A stretch of 64,000 nucleotides of DNA from positions 186,001 to 250,000 of the forward strand of contig WEDG01001459.1 of NCBI GenBank assembly GCA_017591395.1. Reading direction: 5' to 3'. Each line of letters opens with the position of its first letter. Position 1 is the stretch's first letter. Of the stretch, positions 45,684-57,189 are shown piece after piece. This DNA comes from Schistocephalus solidus. Taxonomy: Eukaryota > Platyhelminthes > Cestoda > Diphyllobothriidea > Diphyllobothriidae. Position numbers and translations under genes: made by a program. The notes beneath the pieces are model-generated. The model was not told the DNA's origin, did no database searches, and saw only the letters and a list, made by a program, of their open reading frames with translations.

Positions 45684-46030
45684 TAACGATACCGTGGAGA
45701 CACGATGGTGTCAACTGCGAAATGTCATCCAGTCCACCGCCCTCGATGTACTCGGACGCGCACACCGTCGACACCAGGACTGGTTTGACGACAATGACGC
45801 CGACATCAGCAACTTACTCGCGGAGAAGAATAGACTACACAAAGCCTACATGGACCTTCGGACTGACGCCACCAAAGCAGCCTTTTTTTCAGATGCCGGC
45901 GCCTTGTACAACAACGGCTGCGGGAGATGCAGGATGCCTGGATGATCCGAAAGGCTGAAGAAATCCAGGGGTATGCGGACCGCAATGAAATGAAAAACAT
46001 TTCAAAGCTATCAAGGCCATCTACGGCCCG
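45628..46030 (+). pseudogene. LINE linker between endonuclease and RT (frameshifted)
   Basis: Frame 45628-45945 restores the linker with WCQLRNVIQSTALDVLGRAH, WFDDNDADISNLL and EKNRLHKAYMDL, then shifts again. In another frame RLREMQDAW and KAEEIQGYADRN follow near 45920-45985. A third shift near 46005 precedes the RT frame. The equivalent linker is seen in the minus copy at 19362-19165. Confidence 0.7.
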
Positions 46031-47754
46031 TGTATCAAGGGTCCGCACCGCTGCTCAGCTCTGATGGGACAACACTGCTGACAGAGAAATCGCAAATTCT
46101 GAAGCGCTGGGCCGAGCACTTCAGAAGTGTCCTTAATTGCTCATCAGCCATCTCCGATGCTGCCATTGACCGGCTCCCTCAAGTGGACACGAACAATGAC
46201 CTGGATCTGCCGCCTTCCCTACCAGAAACCATCCGGGCCGTGCAGCAGATTTCCAGCGGTAAAGCACCGGGATCCGACGCAATCCCACCGGAAGTCTACA
46301 AGCACGGTGGGCCCCGGCTGATGGCAGAACTCACAATACTCTTCCAGGAGATGTGGCGCCAAGGACAAGTTCCTCAGGATTTCAAAGACGCGACCATCGT
46401 CCATCTCTACAAACGGAAGGGGAACCGGCAACTCTGTGATAATCACAGAGGCATCTCGTTGCTCAACATCGCCGGGAAGATCTTCGCCCGTATCCTTCTC
46501 AATCGTCTTAACGGTCATCTAGAGCAGGGCCTGCTCCCGGAAAGCCAATGTGGCTTCCGCCGACACCGCGGGACAACCGATATGATCTTCGCCGCCCGCC
46601 AGCTACAAGAGAAGTGTCAGGAGAAGCGAACTCACCTTTACACTACCTTCGTGGATCTAACGAAAGCCTTTGACACGGTGAATCGTGACGGACTGTGGAA
46701 AGTCATGCAGAAATTTGGTTGTCCTGAGCGGTTCACGCACATGGTGCGTCAGCTTCATGACGGGATGACGGCGCGCGTCACTGACAACGGGACGGTATCC
46801 GAAGCATTCGCAGTGACCAACGAAGTAAAGCAGGGCTGCGTACTGGCCCCCACCCTCTTCAGTCTCATGTTCTCGGCTATGCTGATGGACGCCTACCGTG
46901 ATGAGCAGCCTGGTATTCGCATCGCCTACAGAATTGACGGGCGCCTTCTCAACAGTCGGCGTATGCAGGCTCCAACGCGCGTGTCTACGACAACAGTCCA
47001 TGACTTGCTCTTCGCGGACGACTGCGCCCTTAACACCGTGACGGAGGAGGACATGCAAAGGAGCATGGACCTCTTCGCCGAAGGCTGCGCCGATTTCGGA
47101 TTAACAATCAGTACAGCCAAAACGGTTGTCATGCACCAGCCGCCACCCAGCGCGGAATACAATGCTCCTCGAATCAATGTCAACGGTGCTCAACTCAAAA
47201 ACGTGGAGACCTTCGCTTATCTAGGAAGCACGATTTCGCGCAACACGAGAATCGATGACGAGGTTGCCCAACGGATTTCCAAAGCTAGTCAGGCCTTTGG
47301 CCGGCTGCAGGCCTCCGTGTGGAATCGCCACGGTATTCACCTGAACACCAAACTGAAGATGTACAAGGCCGTCGTCTTGTCGACACTCCTTTACGGAGCG
47401 GAAACCTGGACCGTCTACTCGAACCAAGCCAGGAAGCTGAATCACTTTCATCTCAGCTGCCTCCGCAGAATACTGAAGCTGAGATGGCAAGACAGGATCC
47501 CGGACACGGAAGTCCTGGAGCGGACCGGAATCCTCAGCATCCATGCCATGCTGAGGCAAGTGCAGCTGCGATGGAGCGGCCACTTGGTAAGAATGGACGA
47601 CGAGCGACTACCCAAAACGACTTTTTCTACGGAGATGTCGCTACGGGTTCTCGTCGGCAGGGGGTCAAAAACGACGCTACAAGGACACTTTGAAGAAATC
47701 GCTGAAGCAACTGCAAATCAACTCGGCGACCTGGGAAGACCTCGCCCGGGATAG
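46030..47754 (+). pseudogene. LINE reverse transcriptase domain
   Basis: 574-codon open frame, the longest in the window. Fingers and palm motifs: [11 protein letters not shown] (about residue 78), [13 protein letters not shown] and [18 protein letters not shown] (120-157), [14 protein letters not shown] (174-187), [15 protein letters not shown] (207-221, first catalytic Asp), [14 protein letters not shown] (266-279), LLFADDCAL (326-334, catalytic Asp pair, bases 47011-47025). The thumb region has [22 protein letters not shown] and [21 protein letters not shown] shift near 47622 turns the last 50 residues into nonsense relative to the family; the true frame continues elsewhere. Key RT residues are intact, unlike in the other copies. 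Confidence 0.9.
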
Positions 47755-48704
47755 ACCGGCATGGAGAAGATCAGTGAAGACTGGTTCAGCAATCTGCGAG
47801 GCCAACCGGATCGCCGCCGCCAAGGCCAAAAGAGCGGCACGAAAGTCACCAGCGCCCCGCACCAACACCGTCAATGCCCAGGCCCTGCCAACATTCCCGC
47901 GCTGTCAACGCATCTTCCGCGCGCGAATCGGCCTGGTCGGACATCTTCGGACGCAATGCACCAACAATCCCACAATTCCAATTTCTACGTCAAATTCTGC
48001 CAACCCTCATTCTGACTCCCCCACCCTCACTCCTGACATCAATTCCATTACTCACACCACCATAGAGACCAGATCCATCCACTCATCGCCTGTTCCTCCC
48101 ACCACCGCAACCACCATTGCCTTCGCCTTCACTTCTACCACCACAACCACCATCAGCGATGGGGAATCTCTCCTAAGCTGTACTCAATGCGACCGCACAT
48201 TCACCTCACGCATCGGCCTGGTCGGTCACTTGCGAATACATCGTACAGAGACCGGTGAGCCAGTGCCTGGAACACCATCACACAGCAGAGATCGTCGCCT
48301 CCACTGCCCCTCACTGTACTCGCGCATTCACTCATCGCATAGGCCTATTCGGTCACATGCGCATCCATGACAGCGGAATTCACCACAATGCCGACAACAC
48401 CGATACACCATTCACACCCTCCGCTCCTGCCATTCTTAGCGCAACCTGCCACCCCCCACTACCATGAATGACATCGCCCCAGCCTCTACCGATTTCTCCT
48501 GCCCACACTGCGCCCGCAACTTCAAATCACGCATCGGCCTGGTCGGTCACCTGCGAATCCATCGCACGGAGGCTGGTGAACCAGTGCCTGGGGCTCCGAC
48601 ATATAGTCGACGCGCCCGCCTTCACTGACCCTCCTTGCTCCCGCACATTTACACACCGCATGGGCCTCTTAGGACACATGCACCTCCACGACAACCTCCG
48701 GTAA
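47690..48704 (+). pseudogene. LINE C-terminal C2H2 zinc-finger array
   Basis: Follows the RT with [17 protein letters not shown] and WRRSVKTG, then five finger units: (1) FPRCQRIFRARIGLVGHLRT, first Cys replaced by Phe, ending HLRTQC; (2) CTQCDRTFTSRIGLVGHLRI then His, complete; (3) APHCTRAFTHRIGLFGHMRI, first Cys replaced by Ala, in another frame; (4) CPHCARNFKSRIGLVGHLRI, complete; (5) PPCSRTFTHRMGLLGHMHLH, near-complete. A Thr/Ser/Pro-rich spacer separates units 1 and 2. Fingers are broken by frameshifts near 48290 and 48560. The spacing C-x2-C-x12-H-x3-H fits nucleic-acid-binding fingers; a role in RNA or target binding is inferred. Confidence 0.8.
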
Positions 48705-49575
48705 AACCACCGAAGGCTAAGCTACATCAGCACACACTACCTACACCAATACATCGACTACACCCTCACAATCACCATTTACCAGGAGTATATCACAGTT
48801 TCCTAGAAACCGTGGCTGGGAAGTCTGCCAATCTGACGCTTCCACCAGACCACGCCGTCGGCTCAGTGTATGTGCTGTGTGTGTCGAGTGGCTGACCAGT
48901 GGACTGGGAGTCAGACGGCGATGGCTGCTCCATATCCCCCTGAGTTTGTGAATCCTGGTGTGTGCGTTATGGGGGCCAGGTCATGCTGTGGCGCGCGAAG
49001 ACGGGTACGCCGATCCGTCAGCCAATGCGCCCACTCCCACATCAGGCAACTGACCGGCTCGGACAGTAGTCTGACTGTGGGGGTGGGGGAGAGAGTGAGG
49101 TCGACAGCTCAGTGCATATTCCTCACTATAAACAATCTGACGCGCTTGAAACTATCACGGTGCGCTAAAAGCCGTGGCTTGGAAGGTTGCCAACTGACGG
49201 GATAACTCGGACCGCGTGGTCAGCCCAATGTGTGTTTTGTGTGGAGTGGCTGACTGGCGGACTGAGAGTCAGGTTGCAATGGCTCCTTCTTAATGTGGCC
49301 TTTATGGCACTCTCACTCCGTGGGATCCGAGCCAGGTGTGGTGGCACGCCCAGGGGCGGCTCCGGCCGCGCCAGCCACCTGCGCCCCTCTCCCATCTCCG
49401 GTCTTCTTGACTCTGTCTTGACACCGGGCTCAGGTGGGGGAGGAGGAGAGAGTGCGGTAGCTGCAGCGCAAGGCTACTATCACTTAAAACTAATTCACGC
49501 GCAAGTCACCGTCCCTGCACCACCTGGTGTGGAGCATACGGTGGACCTCGTCGAAATCGACGGTCGAACTGTCAT
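48705..49575 (+). repeat. LINE 3' UTR and tail module, best copy
   Basis: The 3' UTR starts after finger 5 and passes without a break into the tail module (48950-49575). The same UTR-tail junction recurs in the minus-strand copy at 62040-61195, which shows that the tail belongs to the LINE. Tail landmarks are CTGTGGCGCGCGAAGACGGG, TCTGACGCGCTTGAAACTAT, GGATAACTCGGACCGCGTGG, ACACCGGGCTCAGGTGGGGG, GCGCAAGTCACCGTCCCTGC and the end TCGTCGAAATCGACGGTCGA. Confidence 0.75.
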
Positions 49576-49576
49576 C

Positions 49577-49690
49577 ATGTTACTAGCCGCTGTGTGGCTG
49601 CTGGCGGGGCTCGAGAGTGAGCTCCAAGACAGAACGGGACGAGTGAGTTCCGTTAGCGATCGGTGAGCGTTCATCAACGAAAGAATGTAA
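49577..49690 (+). repeat. SINE-2 body fragment abutting the LINE tail
   Basis: TTACTAGCCGCTGTGTGGCT, GGCGGGGCTCGAGAGTGAG and GAGTTCCGTTAGCGATCGGT match SINE-2 bodies. It starts directly after the LINE tail end CGACGGTCGAACTGTCATCA. Confidence 0.55.
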
Positions 49691-50137
49691 ATTCCTTTCG
49701 AGCAACTTTTGCGAAGAGGAAGCCTCAGTTACAGAGACAGGTACTACATTCACCTGACGTTTCAGATACACTTGAGAACCAAATAATCAACTTATAATTT
49801 TTTGATATCAGCTCTGGTGGTGAAGGCAATGACATTGTCCCATCTTTAGTCCTTTTGCCATTTGCTCCAATTGAATCGTTATCCCTACTAGAGCTAAAAT
49901 ACTTGAAGTATCTAATGAAGAACGACAATTTCGGGTGGCCATGGTGAATGCTGTCCTTCCAGCTTAGGAAGGGGAGCGAGTGGTTATTTCGTGTAGTTCT
50001 TCGCTAGTCCATTTAGGTTTCAGCAACCACAGTTGACTTTCAGACAGCATAGATAACAACACTTTTTAAGCGCATCCTCTGGCACATTCCCCAATGAGGG
50101 TTCGGGGGAGTAAGCACTACTTCCCTAATACCACTGA
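49691..50137. other. No gene recognised
   Basis: AT-rich sequence with short frames only, leading into the (TAC)n array. Confidence 0.35.
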
Positions 50138-50408
<271 letters not shown>

Positions 50409-50409
<1 letters not shown>

Positions 50410-53047
50410 GAGTGATACTACTGCTGCTACTATGAATGTGAAAAGGAAAAGTCAGTTAAGAGGAAATATTTTCCGGGGTTCAAACATTATTTTCTTTTTC
50501 ATAACTATGGCCATAAGTATTGCTTTTTCCATTAGTATTAGCACTACCAATAATATTTTTACTATTCGTCTTGGTACTGACACCACTACCACCAACGCTC
50601 ATGAGTACCGTTTTATTGTAAGCATGAAGGAGTAATAGCGGCAGTTCAAAATATTTGTGATATTGGATATTTCTCCAAAAATGTATCGTCCAGTGGAGGC
50701 AAACAGAACATCAGATTCTGCGTTTGCTGACTTCGAGAGGAGAGGATGTCGGCGGACGAAGCGTGAGTTCAAGGAGACAAAACCCACGCTATTCCAGGCG
50801 GTCTCGCTCCGTGACATTCCTTTGAGATACCAAAAACACGACAACCCATCGTGTTAACTATCCCTGCGAAACCAATTTGACCCAAAAATACCTGGAATAC
50901 CTCTTAACTAAGATGCTTCACTTTTCTTCCACTTCCTCCTTAAAAATATAAAAGTGATCTTAATCAGTTAGTATGCACACGGGACCGCACTGCGCGATGA
51001 TTAGGGGTAATGGTAGCACGACACACTGCCACTTAAATCGCTCTCTGCCCAGGTATGACAGGCATGTGCGCTAGCGCGCCTTCCCGCGCCGTATTCAGGT
51101 GCCACAAGAGAGCAGGCTGGCTATGGCACATCATCTGCACCTTTCCCCCTCCCGGGAGAAAAAATTACGTTCAAACACCCAGACAAACACACACACACAC
51201 ACACACACACTATGTCGGGCTCTGGTGGCCAAGACCCGAGAGTGATGCGAACAGTCCTTGCTGAAGCCGGCTAGAAAGTCAAGACTACTCCCTGGCCAGG
51301 CTTCAGTTGCTGCCGTTGTTACCCTCCAGTGCCTCCAGCACCCCAGTCTTGCCTCATCTCGACTCCCCCTGTGCATAGTAAGCACATCAAGTACTGTCTT
51401 TGGTTTCCTGACGAGCTACGAGAAGTGAAGGGCGGAAGAGTTGTGCAGTGTAGGAACAGGGTACCAGAAACGGAGCGCATTAATCACACAACACAGAAGA
51501 CGCGGCTGGGGGTTAAGAGGGTGGGGGGGGGGAAGCAAGGAGTGTGAGGAAGGAACGGCGCGTGACGACGCGTTTATGAAAGAGCAGGGAGGGAGGAGAC
51601 GGAGGGAGGGAGGAGGAAGGCGAAGTCTTAAGGGCAACTGTGTGCATGTTCGAGAAGAAAAAAAAGAAGTGATGGCGGTGGCGGTGGTGGTGGTAGTAGT
51701 AGTTGAGATAATGGTGGAGAAGTTGTTTGGTGGGGGGGGGGGGGGGGGGCAAAAGATCATACTAGCTTCCCGCGACCTTTCCAGATTTCGTGCCTCTAGC
51801 GACAAAGTTGCTCGGGTGAGAGCATGATCGGTGGGAGTGCGGAGGAGGAAGGATGTGAAAGAGATCGGTCAAATACGAGACATGCGGACGATGAAGTAAA
51901 AAAGCACCAGCACAAAAGTTTTTGTCGCACTGTCATTGGAGGCGTCGGCGGTGGTCGTCACAGTCCTGTGACAGTACATGACGTCGCCAGGAGAAACTTC
52001 GTCGAAGTTAAGAAACCACAGGGAGTGAAGCAGCCTCCGAATGTTCAGTATGGCCATTTCATCCGCCAAATATGGCTGCGAACTGGCAGATTTATTGCTA
52101 AATATACTCATATAGACGCAATACGTGCTGCCGCAGCCACAGGGAGAGAAGTCTTGGAGTTTGCCGTGTTTAAAAAAGACCAGATACCTATTTTTTAGGG
52201 AGGCAGTACCAATAAAGACAAAGGAGATGCAATGGCCACTCCTGGGCTAGACTTTGAATGGTCCCGATTATGACTAACAGAGCGTGAACTAGCGGCTCAA
52301 CTGGTAGACGACCCGCGTAAATGGCAAACGCAAGCCTCGATACAATTATCAGCTTATCCTTGCATAAGTGATTGGTTGAATACTAGCGTGGGACAAACCA
52401 AAACAGTTTATTCCTATCTCTCTGGGCTTGATCGTTATTACTTCGCTTTCAGTGATTTTTCGCCTCTATGATACTGCCTCTAGCACCAAGGCTAAATCAA
52501 CTGGCCTAAAAGCAGGCCAGATAAATGAGAACCATCCTCATCCGTTATTGTCTCTAATTCATCTGCCCGGTTATGTAGGTTAGTGAAAACTGCACATGTC
52601 GAACTCTGGTTAGGCAAAGTAGGGGAAAGCAGGGAGTTGTGATATTCGTGTATAAGTTACGCAAATTGACAATCCTACTCGCTTTGCATAGAAGGTAAGC
52701 AAAAGTCATCTACACGATGGAAATCGGGTTTCATGATAGAAGACCTAGCTACCTAAGCATATCAACTCAAACTTGTAAAGCCATGAATGGCAGCTAGCTA
52801 GGTGGACAATAATTTGATTAGAGCAGCATTGAAACAATGGGCCTACCATGTATGAGGCAAGAAAATGCCCTACTAATGGAAAACAGTTTAGAATTCCTAA
52901 AGTTCAGCCTGCAGAAAATTTTCCAAATGGAATTTGGAATAGTCATAATCGTGGAAGAACTCTGTTCTTCAGAGTGCAGTTGATACTTGTCCTCTAAAGT
53001 TCTCAGATTAGTTACTTTGTGTCTAGAACGGTAACAGTGCTGCATGC
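50409..53047. other. No gene recognised; low-complexity stretches
   Basis: Contains a (CA)n run at 51186-51210, a purine-rich block 51480-51760 with an 18-base G run at 51732-51749, and short frames (51441-51827, 51824-52198) that are compositionally biased and motif-free. No RNA gene or mobile element could be assigned. Confidence 0.4.
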
Positions 53048-53143
53048 CTCTTCTTCTTCTTCTTCTTCTTCTTCTTCTTCTTCTTCTTCTTCTTCTTCTT
53101 CTTCTTCTTCTTCTTCTTCTTCTTCTTCTTCTTCTTCTTCTTC
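53048..53143. repeat. (CTT)n microsatellite
   Basis: About 96 bases of uninterrupted TTC triplets, similar in unit to the array at 38254-38355 but with different flanks. Confidence 0.95.
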
Positions 53144-56100
53144 AATATTGCTTTATTCTGCGGAGTATGTTTAAAACAAGCAGCTTGTTTTACCTCTACT
53201 TTATGACACCACCACACCATTTGCCTGCGATAACGTCGGCCAGTGCGTTTTACATGGAACTCCACCCTCGGGTTCGACTTTTGCGTTGCCAAGTCATGCC
53301 TGTGCATACCCGGCTCAATTTTCGGCGGGCTTTGTGAAAACAGTAGTATAATTCGAGGCCGGTAGACCTCTCCTCGGGCGGAGTGACACCTTTCAATTAC
53401 ATCAATTGACGACGAATCGGTAAGTACGGTATGCGGGCGAGTCCCAGTCTAGACTAGTGCGAGGAATCTATGTAGCTGGCACATGTTCCGCACGATGGAA
53501 ACTCCGCCAAGTCAGAAACTGGTTAACTTCCGCAACCTTCTAATTTTACGGTATTGGACCTCTCTCTCTCTCTCTCTACCTCACCGAACACAGACGTTTT
53601 CGCTAAACCATCGGAATCCGCAGGACTGTAAACACGGACCAAAATGATAAATATTTTTTCGTGAGATGTACCAAAGCCAAGTGGTTCCCATCATGTAACG
53701 TCTTCAAGAAAATAACCTTTTACTCTTGTTCACAAGACCTTCAAATTGAACGCCCTCTCTGAACTTATTGCATTTTTAAAGGACCTTCTCGATCCAGACT
53801 GACAACCTTATTCCTTTTCATCCACGTAAAGTATGCTTGTGCCCATTTGATGATAGCATTTCCGAAGTAACTTTTCCTTAATTCCAGGTAATACACAGGC
53901 AATCTTTTACTATTCGAGGGCTCTACTACGGCAATTTGGAGGGGGAAGGTTCGGCTGCTGACTTGTACCATTTCGATCGGTAGCGCTGTTCCTGCAATGT
54001 CCCATCTTTGAAAATCTCATACACTTGAGGTCAGGTGCATCCAACTGAATTTCATGCGAAATTTTGGCAAAGGTTCTTTAACGACCCGATCGGCTTTCAA
54101 TTATACAGACGAGTAAGTGCAGTGTGGCTGAAAAATTGCATATCTGTGGTAAGGAAAACTGAGTTTTATTGTGGCGTGATTCCTTCTATCGGTGTCCTCC
54201 AATAATGAGATCCCTTAGAGGTAATGGTCAAAAATCAGAATCAGATTTAAAATATATAATATATATTGGGAAAATTAAATCCAAACTAAATAACAACAGT
54301 TTATCAACAATTAGTTCTTTAATATCGTGTAGGATTGCAACGAAGTGGTCTTCACCAAGACACACCAGCAGTGTTCACCCAAGTACCCCTCAAGTAAAGG
54401 CGATGAAATCCGAGATTTTCCTTCAAAAGCGGAATCCTACTGGTCAAATAACTCCTCCCGACATGCTGGGTATGCGCACGGGTATTCGGCTTAACGTTAT
54501 TTGCCCGGTGATTGACGGTGTTATGATCTTACCCAACCTACTTAAGTCGGCGATAAGCTGGCCAGTCGTCAGACTGTATTGTTGACCCTGCTTCTACTTG
54601 ACGTTCAATGATAGCTATCAACATCACTGCATCTCGCTTTTGCATGTAGAAGTACCTAACGTACGTAACCTGACACAACCCAAAGACTCAGGGACCAGAT
54701 GATTTTGTATTGGGTCGCCATAGGCTTCTTCGCTAAGTGCATCCACCTAAAAGACGGCTACAATTGCCCTTACGGTGTCCTGCAAATCTGGCCTCGTTAA
54801 TTTTTTCCATTGAATTTTCCGGTTTTCCATTGAGCTTTCCCCTCCTACCGGCAGATAACATTTCGGAGCAGACTTCGCTGCAGTAATTGAAGCAGTCAAC
54901 CTCAGCTAACCAGTAAGTTTTGGCATTCTTTTGCTCCAGAGATAAAAAAGCTGTAAGATTTCACAGAGCTTCAAATTACAGTAGAGCCTTCCATTAAAAT
55001 CACAAAAAGGGAAGAATTCGTTCCCTTTAGTACTGATCGAACAGGCTGGCAACCCTTCCTTCTAAACCTCCCTACCGGCACATACTGTCCACGAGCATTT
55101 TTGCTATGAGATTATCTTTGGGACAAAAAATTGGTGACCGAGAAAATGGAAGTTGTCAGGAGCATCGAACAATGATTTCCCAGACGAGAGCTTTAAGAGC
55201 ACCGAACATTTTCGGTTGCAAATTGATATAAATTAGAGGACCGCTACCTAAAAGTTGGAGTTAGGACGTAGGGGAGGGGATAACTGGGAAATATCTGATA
55301 CGAAGTCATCACAAGGCCGATAGTATGAACTACTGGCGTATAGGTACAAAATAGCAAAATTGTCAAACACGGTTAATAAACAGTCAGGATATATAGCAGA
55401 CGGCAGGGTCTTTGGCTAATACTACAGTGTTGCTGGGTTCTGGGTGTTAACGGTCCTCTTCCCTGAAGTAGATACTGTCCAGCTGAAACTTCCTGAGTTC
55501 CAGATCTTTCTAATTTTTTTTATAATAATCTGATGATATTTAGGTTTTAATATGGTGGTGCTTTGAGTGAATTTTGCACCATAAATCATTTATATAGACT
55601 ATTTTTGTGATACATTTTAAGCAGACTGATCAAGCTTTCTAAGATCTGAAAGGGGTAAAACAAAGCAACCAGTTAGAACACGGAAATATGGACCCCTGCG
55701 CTAATACAGGCATCCTCACTCTAAATTTCAAGAGGTTACCTACTTCCGTGTCCTAACTTTTTAACCTTAACGATAACCTTCCATACCCTAACCCTAACAC
55801 CCTAAGCTCCCAGGAATTTGGCGCAAGTCCACCTGCACTAAGGCGGAGGGTCCATTTACGGCTAGTCTTTTGGGATATGAAAGCTCTCCTGGGTATCAAT
55901 GACATTCCATGGACGGCTCAGTTGATAGATCATATAAATGCGAAGGAAAATTATTAATAAATAAGCTAACCTCGTCGCCTAAAATCCCATATTTTACTTC
56001 AGAAGATGTGCACTTCATGCGATTTCAAAAAAAACAACGTGTTCCTCATTTCTTTTATCCGAGCAAAGGTTGACTGCATAAATCCTAAACAGCATCCGTC

Positions 56101-56861
56101 AGTAACATCTGTCCCGCACAGCCCCAAGTGAACGAAGTTACCTCTTAAAAAGTGGTGTAACAGGAAAGAATAGAAACTGGCCGACAATATCACATTCCTC
56201 AAGCCCTACAAATAAATGTCTAACACTCTGCCAGGAGAGCACGCTATAAGGCTGTATATCGTAGGTAAAACAAGGCAGCTTTTATGTAATTTTAACTTCC
56301 GTATGGATTTTCATCCCCAACTGCGGCCTTGAAAACCTCGCAGCATTAATACACGAACTTTCTTCATTTTCGATAAAGCCAGATAGCTCATTTCCCTGCC
56401 TTGCATATGTTAATCGATAATGACTCGTCAACCCCTGATGCTGCTACATTAAAGGAAATTATTCAAGGTCTTAAAAAAAGAGTTCTCCCGATTGACACAA
56501 AAATATTTTTTTAAAATAGCACTGTCTGCAGTACTTCAAAAAGACGCGTCACTTCGTGCTTACGTCTGGTTCTGAATTTTTCCTAAAATTGAATTACAAA
56601 TTCAGAACAGATTTCAAATCCAAGCAACCTAGATGAATTAAATAGACTCCTTTGTTTTATGCGAGCTGCATTGAGAATACGGATCATCAGATAAAACGCG
56701 GGCCAATCATAAGCAAGAAGGGGCTCACAATGACAGTGTTCTCAAATTAGGTCAGACAACTTAAACTTACTATGCGTAAAATGTAGGATGATTATATTTA
56801 AAAACTTAGATGAGCCAGAGGAGAAAGAAAGTGTGATTGGGTTGAAGCAGTGCCCCCTAAA
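53144..56861. other. No gene recognised; telomere-like scrap at 55758-55840
   Basis: About 3.7 kb of AT-rich sequence without motif-bearing frames. At 55758-55840, CCTAACCCTAACACCCTAAG followed by CCCAGGAATTTGGCGCAAGT matches the core-and-flank junction of the TIR elements M1 and M2, but I could not find paired inverted repeats. A short (TC)n lies at 53561-53577. Confidence 0.4.
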
Positions 56862-57189
56862 CGGGCCGCGTGGTAGATGCGTTGGACTAACACGGGGGCC
56901 ACATTAGGGCACGGCAGGTGTTATTCGGGTTGCACTCCCATAACAAATGCCGAACATAGAGGTGTGGTGGCACACCTAGGGGCGGCTTGGACTTAGGGGA
57001 CCCAGCCGCGCCAGCCACCTGCGTCCTCTCCCGCCTCCGGTCTTCTTGACTCTGTCTTGACACCGGGCTCAGGTGGGGGAGGAGGAGAGAGTGCGGTAGA
57101 TGCAGCGCAAGTCTACTATCACTTTAAACTAAATCACGCGCAAGTCACCGTCCCTGCTCCACTTTCCTATGGAGCATACGGTGGACATC
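56862..57189 (+). mobile_element. SINE-1, tRNA-headed, sharing the LINE tail
   Basis: Head 56862-56950: GGGCCGCGTGGTAGATGCGT (A-box region) and CGGGTTGCACTCCCATAAC (degenerate B box), then AGGTGTGGTGGCAC and the LINE tail from CGCGCCAGCCACCTGCGTCC through GGGCTCAGGTGGGGGAGGAG to GTGGAGCATACGGTGGACAT. The tail is cut at about 57190 (CATCGTC) by a 5'-truncated LINE. Same architecture as 21800-21400 (minus). Confidence 0.65.

Larger units (their letters stand above)
44230..49575 (+). mobile_element. Zinc-finger LINE, best-preserved copy
   Basis: Non-LTR retrotransposon with, in order: GC-rich 5' UTR, APE endonuclease, linker, reverse transcriptase, five C2H2-type finger units, 3' UTR and the tail module. 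No LTRs. It is nearly complete but carries at least five frameshifts (about 45640, 45895, 46005, 47622, 47690) and damaged fingers, so it should not make a full protein. Clade assignment is uncertain: the architecture of APE, RT and C-terminal fingers in one ORF, with no separate ORF1 seen, fits RTE-like or related flatworm LINEs. Confidence 0.85.

Noticed and set aside
45210..47183. Minus-strand frames of 80-151 residues across the LINE
   Set aside because: Antisense shadows of the endonuclease and RT frames in GC-rich sequence.
51441..52198. Two overlapping proteins of 124-128 residues
   Set aside because: Gly/Val/Arg-rich composition follows the purine-rich low-complexity DNA and a G run. 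No motif, no splice context.
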